Source: an uncultured Bacteroidales bacterium
GTDB taxonomy: Bacteria; Bacteroidota; Bacteroidia; Bacteroidales; UBA932
Length of the DNA: 39,440 nucleotides
Assembly: GCA_947630665.1 (NCBI GenBank)
Contig: CANRID010000020.1
Span: forward strand, 1 to 39,440
Direction: 5' to 3'
The position numbers were made by a program, and so were the translations under genes. Positions within the stretch are counted from its first letter, which is position 1. Each line of letters opens with the position of its first letter. Shown here one piece after another: positions 36,080 to 39,440 of this stretch. The notes under the pieces were generated by a model. That model was not told where the DNA came from. It did not search any database and saw only the letters and a list, made by a program, of their open reading frames with translations.

Positions 36080-37051
36080 TTATTCCGATAGATTCGCAGA
36101 TTCGAGTAACGCTAATGATTTCTGAATTTTATCCTCCGGAATATTGATATAGCCTGCCGGAATGTTTTTCGCCTGTCCCTCGCCGAGGACATATTTGAGG
36201 AATGCTACCGCGACAGGGTTGGTGGGAATTCCTTTGGTAACTAAATAGAGATCACGCGCCGGCGGAGACGGATATTTCCCTTCGGCAATAGCTGCGACAA
36301 GACTGTCTTTCGTGTCATAGAAATTTTCAGCGGGGACGATCCGGCCGTCTCCGTCGGTATCGATGGGCAATACCACGATTCCGTCGTTGGGCAAATGGGT
36401 GTCATTATCGTAAGCATAACCGATATTGTTGAGTCCGATCCCGTATATGTCTTTCTGTACGGCGGCCGCAACCCCCGGATCGCCGAATACCGCCGTACCG
36501 CCCAAGTCTTCCTGTTTGGATCCAAGCCACAAAGCCCAAGTTTCAGCGGCCCCGCAGGCATCGGAGCGGGTATAGGTATGCAGGGGCGTTGCGTCATCCG
36601 TACCGAGAATATCACCCCATGTCTTTGCCTCCCCCGTAATCCATATATCGATAGCCGCATTACGGGAAAGACCGTGTGCGGACAATTCCTTGAGTTTCGG
36701 GTTGGAGCTATTGATTGTCGGGACTACGGCATCTTTCGCCACGGCGAAACCTACTGCTCCCTTTTCTTTTTCGGACGGATAGACTTCGCGTGAAACCATA
36801 CCGAAATCGACTACTCCGGCCAGTACGTCGGTCATCCCTTTTCCCGCCCCTCCAGCCGAAATATCGATATGTACGCCCGGGTGCAGGGTCTGAAACTCTT
36901 CCGCCCACTGGACGGCTACGGGATAGAGAGCGAATGCTCCCGAGAGCGACAACTCGCCGCTCAGTTCACCGGTTTTGGATCTGTTTCCATTACCGCAGGA
37001 AACACTGCCTAAGGCAAGTGCGCCCAAAAATAAGGTTGCAACAATTTTCAT
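36080..37051 (-). CDS. PstS-like oxyanion-binding lipoprotein, probably for sulfate
   Basis: 323 residues with a lipobox (LGSVSC, Cys19). Fold markers of PstS are kept: LYPVAVQWAEEF, ISAGGAGKGMTDVLAGVVDFG, and the C-terminal TNPVAVAFLKYVLGEGQ. The anion site is not. By hand alignment, E. coli PstS Thr10, Phe11, Ser38 and Asp56 fall on Phe40, Ala41, Ala69 and Ser87, and the Ser139-Gly140-Thr141 loop on C-G-A (166-168), while Arg135 is kept as Arg162. In E. coli, Asp56 takes the proton of phosphate and excludes sulfate. Loss of that acid plus cotranscription with sulfate-activation genes makes sulfate the best guess; other oxyanions such as molybdate, tungstate or a sulfonate remain possible. 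Confidence 0.85.
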   Translation of the reverse strand: MKIVATLFLGALALGSVSCGNGNRSKTGELSGELSLSGAFALYPVAVQWAEEFQTLHPGVHIDISAGGAGKGMTDVLAGVVDFGMVSREVYPSEKEKGAVGFAVAKDAVVPTINSSNPKLKELSAHGLSRNAAIDIWITGEAKTWGDILGTDDATPLHTYTRSDACGAAETWALWLGSKQEDLGGTAVFGDPGVAAAVQKDIYGIGLNNIGYAYDNDTHLPNDGIVVLPIDTDGDGRIVPAENFYDTKDSLVAAIAEGKYPSPPARDLYLVTKGIPTNPVAVAFLKYVLGEGQAKNIPAGYINIPEDKIQKSLALLESANLSE

Positions 37052-37072
37052 AATCGGTAAATTTTTATTTCA

Positions 37073-37392
37073 TCAGAACATGGCGAAAAATTGCATCGTT
37101 CCGAAAAATCCTTTGATTTGTTGTCGTCTTGAAAACGATAGTCGAGTTTAGCTGCCAGATTGCCTTTGAGGTCGAGTCGCGCACGCCGTATGTCGAAGCT
37201 GTTCGATTCTCCGTTATATTGGTAGCGCATATTGACAAATCCCGATATTGTAGGCAGTGCAGAGGTAATTTTCTCCAAGACGGTCACTCGCTTTTCCATG
37301 GCGGATATATCGGTCAAGTCCGCCGTATTTTGTTGCGCGAACAATGAACTGTACATGGACAATCCACAAATGATACCCACGATCTTTCTCAT
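37073..37392 (-). pseudogene. OprO/OprP-like porin gene broken by a large internal deletion
   Basis: The start (MRKIVGIICGLSMYSSLFAQ, signal peptide) continues with a short coiled coil and TISGFVNMRYQY, then SFDIRRARLDLKGNLAAKLDYRFQ, the first strands of a phosphate-selective porin. These barrels normally run to about 350-400 residues, but after about 84 residues the pattern ends. In another frame the next bases read RQQIKGFFGTMQFFAMF followed by TGA at 37073-37075, a good beta-barrel C-terminus (final Phe, alternating aromatics). Only the two ends of the gene remain, joined out of frame near 37126-37133, with most of the barrel lost. Read in the original frame the chain runs to 37048 and overlaps the pstS-like start. 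It is the first gene of the operon. Confidence 0.8.
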
Positions 37393-37433
37393 TTGATTCT
37401 GATTTGATTCGGAAGTCAATCTATACTACACCG

Positions 37434-37441
37434 CAAAGATA
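37434..37441 (-). promoter_or_regulatory. -7 promoter box (TATCTTTG) of the porin-pst-cys operon
   Basis: The minus strand reads TATCTTTG followed by CG, a perfect TAnnTTTG, 41 bp before the porin ATG. It is the only strong box upstream of the eight-gene run. Its -33 region is covered by the dyad at 37457-37481. Confidence 0.7.
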
Positions 37442-37456
37442 GAGATTTATTTTAAT

Positions 37457-37481
37457 AATCTACACCTTTTAAGTGTAGATT
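37457..37481. promoter_or_regulatory. Perfect dyad, probable operator for the Rrf2 regulator
   Basis: AATCTACAC, a 7-nt spacer, and GTGTAGATT form a perfect 9-bp inverted repeat in the region between the divergent porin-pst-cys operon and the Rrf2 gene. It begins 16 bp upstream of the operon -7 box, so its near arm covers the -33 position. Rrf2 proteins are dimers that bind dyads of about this size. It is far from any gene 3' end, so a terminator is unlikely. Confidence 0.65.
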
Positions 37482-37544
37482 TTGTCGGGATGCTTGTATG
37501 TAAAAGATATTTTTCTTTTTAGAATAAGATATGTCGGAAAAGAT

Positions 37545-37552
37545 TAATTTTG
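37545..37552 (+). promoter_or_regulatory. -7 promoter box (TAATTTTG) of the Rrf2 gene
   Basis: TAATTTTG followed by CA ends 24 bp before the ATG at 37577. It excludes the in-frame TTG at 37550, which lies inside the box. Confidence 0.65.
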
Positions 37553-37576
37553 CAAAGACAATTATCAAAAGGCTCC

Positions 37577-38032
37577 ATGCTTTCGAAGAAAACAAGATAT
37601 GCCATGCTGGCGCTCAGCGTATTGGCTGCGGAGTACGGAAAAGAACCCTTACAAATCGGTCGTATTGCCAAAAAGGAAAAGATTCCCCAGCGCTTTCTGG
37701 AAGGGATACTGCTTATGCTTAAAAATCGCGGAATGCTGAATAGCACACGGGGTAAGAGCGGCGGCTATTACCTGTTGAAAGATCCGCGGGAAGTGACGTT
37801 GTTCGATGTGGTAATTTGTTTCGAGGGTTCGGTAAGCATGCTGGCATGCGTGTGTGAAGATCAATATATGCCGTGTGAATTTTGCAAGGACGAGGGTAGC
37901 TGCCCCATTCGCAAACCGTTTTCAGAGATTTATCGGCATATTATAGACATATTGCGTCGAACGACACTGTCCGATCTGGTAAAAGGACAATTTGACAATG
38001 ATAGGAGCAAACCTTGCTTGCTCTCGGAATAA
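37577..38032 (+). CDS. Rrf2-family transcriptional regulator
   Basis: 151 residues. N-terminal winged helix MLSKKTRYAMLALSVLA with the recognition-helix region RIAKKEKIPQRFLEGIL (29-45) and the wing RGKSGGYYLLKDP (58-70), the core Rrf2 pattern. The region that holds the iron-sulfur ligands in IscR (Cys92, 98, 104) contains Cys91, 93, 100, 103 and 109 here, so a cluster or thiol sensor is possible. Rrf2 relatives such as CymR control cysteine synthesis and sulfur genes. The gene is divergent from the pst-cys operon with a perfect dyad between them, so regulation of sulfate assimilation is the likely role. The ligand is unknown. Confidence 0.93.
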   Translation: MLSKKTRYAMLALSVLAAEYGKEPLQIGRIAKKEKIPQRFLEGILLMLKNRGMLNSTRGKSGGYYLLKDPREVTLFDVVICFEGSVSMLACVCEDQYMPCEFCKDEGSCPIRKPFSEIYRHIIDILRRTTLSDLVKGQFDNDRSKPCLLSE

Positions 38033-38062
38033 CATTTAAGCGGACTTTAACAAGGGCATTAT

Positions 38063-39097
38063 TTAAAAATAGTTCTTTGTTGCAAATTCGTACTGTTCGA
38101 TAAATATCTGCTTGAAAGCGGCAATATTGTTCTGTTCGTAGAACAGTAGCATTGCTTTCTTGTAATCCACCGAATCGACTGTGCGGAACGACAAAGGACA
38201 GTAACCCCAAGCCAATAGTATCGCATTGCTTGTAATTCGGGCCGTGCGTTTATTGCCATCGGCAAATGGCTGAATATATGATAATAATACAAGCGTAAGT
38301 AGTGCCTTTTCAAATATGTTCTCTTTGCCGTTTATAAGTACACAACTATCTTCCAATGCCTCCCTAATCTGAAATTCGTTGTCGAGAGGACGATAGTTTG
38401 TACCAATTATACCAACGTGACGTGTCCTGATACCTCCGCCGATACCCAACTCTTTGGTTAATATGGAGTGAATATCCTCGATACGTCTTATACTTATCTC
38501 TTTCAGGTAGTCAGGGTTGTCAAGTACGAAGTCGAGAGCATCTTTATGGTTGAGCAACATAACGGCTTCGTCCTTGGTCTTGCCCGAAGCAGTCTGTTTC
38601 TCTCGCAACAGCCGCTCGGTTTCGAGCAAAGAGTAGGTATTGCCTTCAATTTGCGAAGATTTCCACGATAGATCGACTCCCAACCGTTCCATCTCTTTGC
38701 GATACTCCACATCTGAAAGGGTCTGCATATTGGCGATGAACCTCTGATGTGCAGTATTGAGACGCTGCAATTCATCATCGGTAAAGAGTACGACTCTCGG
38801 CAGGATATTGCACACGAGATCAAAATTGAATGATTCCTGCACTTTGCGTTCATCGATTTCTTTGAGAAAATAGGTATCGATGTTTAACGGCATCATCAAC
38901 TGCGCTTGTGCCGAAAGTGAATAGCGAGTGGCCTTGCCTTTACCAGCTACGACTATATCTCCACGTTGTACTGCATTGACAATCATGCGCTTAAGTGTTC
39001 TTTCGTTGGGCGTATCACTCAAAGCGGCAGCAATTTCAAGCCTATTCGATAATGGATTGAAATGCAGAAATTGCAATATCTCTACTTGTGTAGTCAT
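38063..39097 (-). CDS. Fic/DOC family protein with degenerate catalytic motif
   Basis: 344 residues. An N-terminal winged-helix-like region (residues 1-62, EILQFLHFNPLSNRLEIAAAL) precedes a Fic core. The class II inhibitory motif S-x3-E-G is at 147-152 (SSQIEG). The active-site motif is IQPFADGNKRTAR (275-287) instead of HPFxxGNGRTxR: the histidine that deprotonates the target hydroxyl is Gln276 (codon CAG) and GNGR is GNKR. Fic proteins transfer AMP or other phosphate-containing groups onto proteins. Without the His, classic AMPylation is doubtful, though nucleotide binding may remain. Promoter and repeats upstream suggest the gene regulates itself. No antitoxin partner is adjacent. Confidence 0.92.
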   Translation of the reverse strand: MTTQVEILQFLHFNPLSNRLEIAAALSDTPNERTLKRMIVNAVQRGDIVVAGKGKATRYSLSAQAQLMMPLNIDTYFLKEIDERKVQESFNFDLVCNILPRVVLFTDDELQRLNTAHQRFIANMQTLSDVEYRKEMERLGVDLSWKSSQIEGNTYSLLETERLLREKQTASGKTKDEAVMLLNHKDALDFVLDNPDYLKEISIRRIEDIHSILTKELGIGGGIRTRHVGIIGTNYRPLDNEFQIREALEDSCVLINGKENIFEKALLTLVLLSYIQPFADGNKRTARITSNAILLAWGYCPLSFRTVDSVDYKKAMLLFYEQNNIAAFKQIFIEQYEFATKNYF

Positions 39098-39111
39098 ACT
39101 CTAAAATCTTA

Positions 39112-39199
39112 ATTCGGGACAAATATAGCGACTTTATCTTGAAATACGGGACAATAGCGATGTTATAAGTCCCGATTGTACTCGCATTGTGTCCCGAAT
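39112..39199. repeat. Four CGGGAC boxes (two per strand) around the fic promoter
   Basis: ATTCGGGAC at 39112-39120 and its exact inverse GTCCCGAAT at 39191-39199 enclose an inner inverted pair, CGGGAC at 39147-39152 and GTCCCG at 39169-39174. The first box overlaps the -7 element of the fic promoter and the second lies at the -33 distance. The layout resembles repeated operator sites or the nested arms of a larger hairpin. Confidence 0.6.
39120..39127 (-). promoter_or_regulatory. -7 promoter box (TATATTTG) of the fic gene
   Basis: The minus strand reads TATATTTG, a perfect TAnnTTTG, 22 bp before the ATG at 39095-39097. Its last G starts the box complementary to CGGGAC. Confidence 0.65.
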
Positions 39200-39212
39200 A
39201 GGTTGATCTCTA

Positions 39213-39413
39213 CTAAGCAGTTGCAAGAAGCGTGCTCACATCGGCTTCTGTTTTGAACTGGCTAAGGAACTCCTTGCTTAACACCTCATCGGGCACTACT
39301 TTGTTGAGCGGACTTGCGGTTATTCCGGAATAGATATGGTTGTTTTTCAGATATTTGCCACATTCTCCCGCGTTACTGCTTCTCTTGGTAAGAGAGGGAT
39401 GAAGAAAAAGGCT
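39213..39413 (-). pseudogene. Possible gene remnant, perhaps the start of an IS256-type transposase
   Basis: A minus-strand frame of 66 codons with no ATG, ending in TAG at 39213-39215 and preceded by an in-frame TAA at 39414-39416. The end reads VLSKEFLSQFKTEADVSTLLATA. The stretch KEFLSQFKTEADVS resembles, from memory, N-termini of some IS256-type transposases, but I cannot verify it. If so, it is a stump cut after about 20 residues, and a trace of mobile DNA at the edge of the segment. The remainder of 39200-39440 shows nothing else I can support except A/T-rich sequence at the very end. Confidence 0.25.
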
Positions 39414-39440
39414 TTATTTTTTATTAAAAAAAGTGTTTTT

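Noticed and set aside
37457..37481. The dyad read as a rho-independent terminator
   Set aside because: It has only an ATTTTG tail and lies between two divergent promoters, not after a gene end; an operator fits better.
30557..39121. The cys-pst-Rrf2-Fic segment as an intact integrative element
   Set aside because: No integrase, relaxase or tRNA gene at either border; only a short direct repeat and a doubtful transposase stump are seen.
1..39440. CRISPR array or prophage
   Set aside because: No regularly spaced repeats, cas genes or phage structural genes were seen on either strand.

Overview
The window looks like chromosomal DNA of a gut-type Bacteroidales (Bacteroidota). The evidence is a SusC/SusD pair, a DUF4783 protein, repeated TAnnTTTG (-7) promoter boxes, A-rich leaders instead of strong Shine-Dalgarno sites, and eukaryote-type glycogen enzymes (GT3 synthase, GH13 branching enzyme). 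I cannot name the species.

Layout. 1-5.2 kb (minus): the end of a nutrient-uptake locus with a SusC-like TonB-dependent transporter, its SusD-like lipoprotein, a strong terminator and a 48-residue secreted or lipid-anchored peptide. 5.4-8.4 kb (plus): YraN, mannose-1-phosphate guanylyltransferase, PheS, tRNA-Gly(GCC) and tRNA-Leu(TAA). 8.4-13 kb: a DUF4783 protein (minus), RlmH and a 1204-residue NtrY-like sensor kinase (plus). 13.1-17.2 kb (minus): a probable housekeeping operon engB-prs-nadE-small Cys-rich membrane protein-der. 17.3-30.5 kb (plus): xseA, xseB and a glycogen operon (branching enzyme, debranching enzyme, GT4, GH57, a 1411-residue glycogen synthase/phosphorylase fusion) running into ribF.

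30.6-37.4 kb (minus) has visibly higher G+C and holds one tightly packed operon: remnant of an OprP-like porin, pstS-like, pstC, pstA, pstB, cysD, cysN, cysH. A divergent Rrf2 regulator faces it across an intergenic region that contains a perfect 9-7-9 dyad lying on the operon promoter. Gaps of 17 bp or less or overlaps join every gene from pstS to cysH. The PstS-like protein lacks most of the residues with which E. coli PstS holds phosphate. CysH has the CC...CxxC iron-sulfur motif of APS reductases and there is no APS kinase gene. I infer a dedicated sulfate import and reduction system (sulfate -> APS -> sulfite) that uses a Pst-type ABC importer and is controlled by an Rrf2 protein. This is the best candidate here for an undescribed system. 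Its outer-membrane porin is broken by an internal deletion.

38-39.4 kb: a Fic-domain protein whose catalytic His is Gln, with four CGGGAC boxes around its promoter, and a possible transposase remnant at the right edge.
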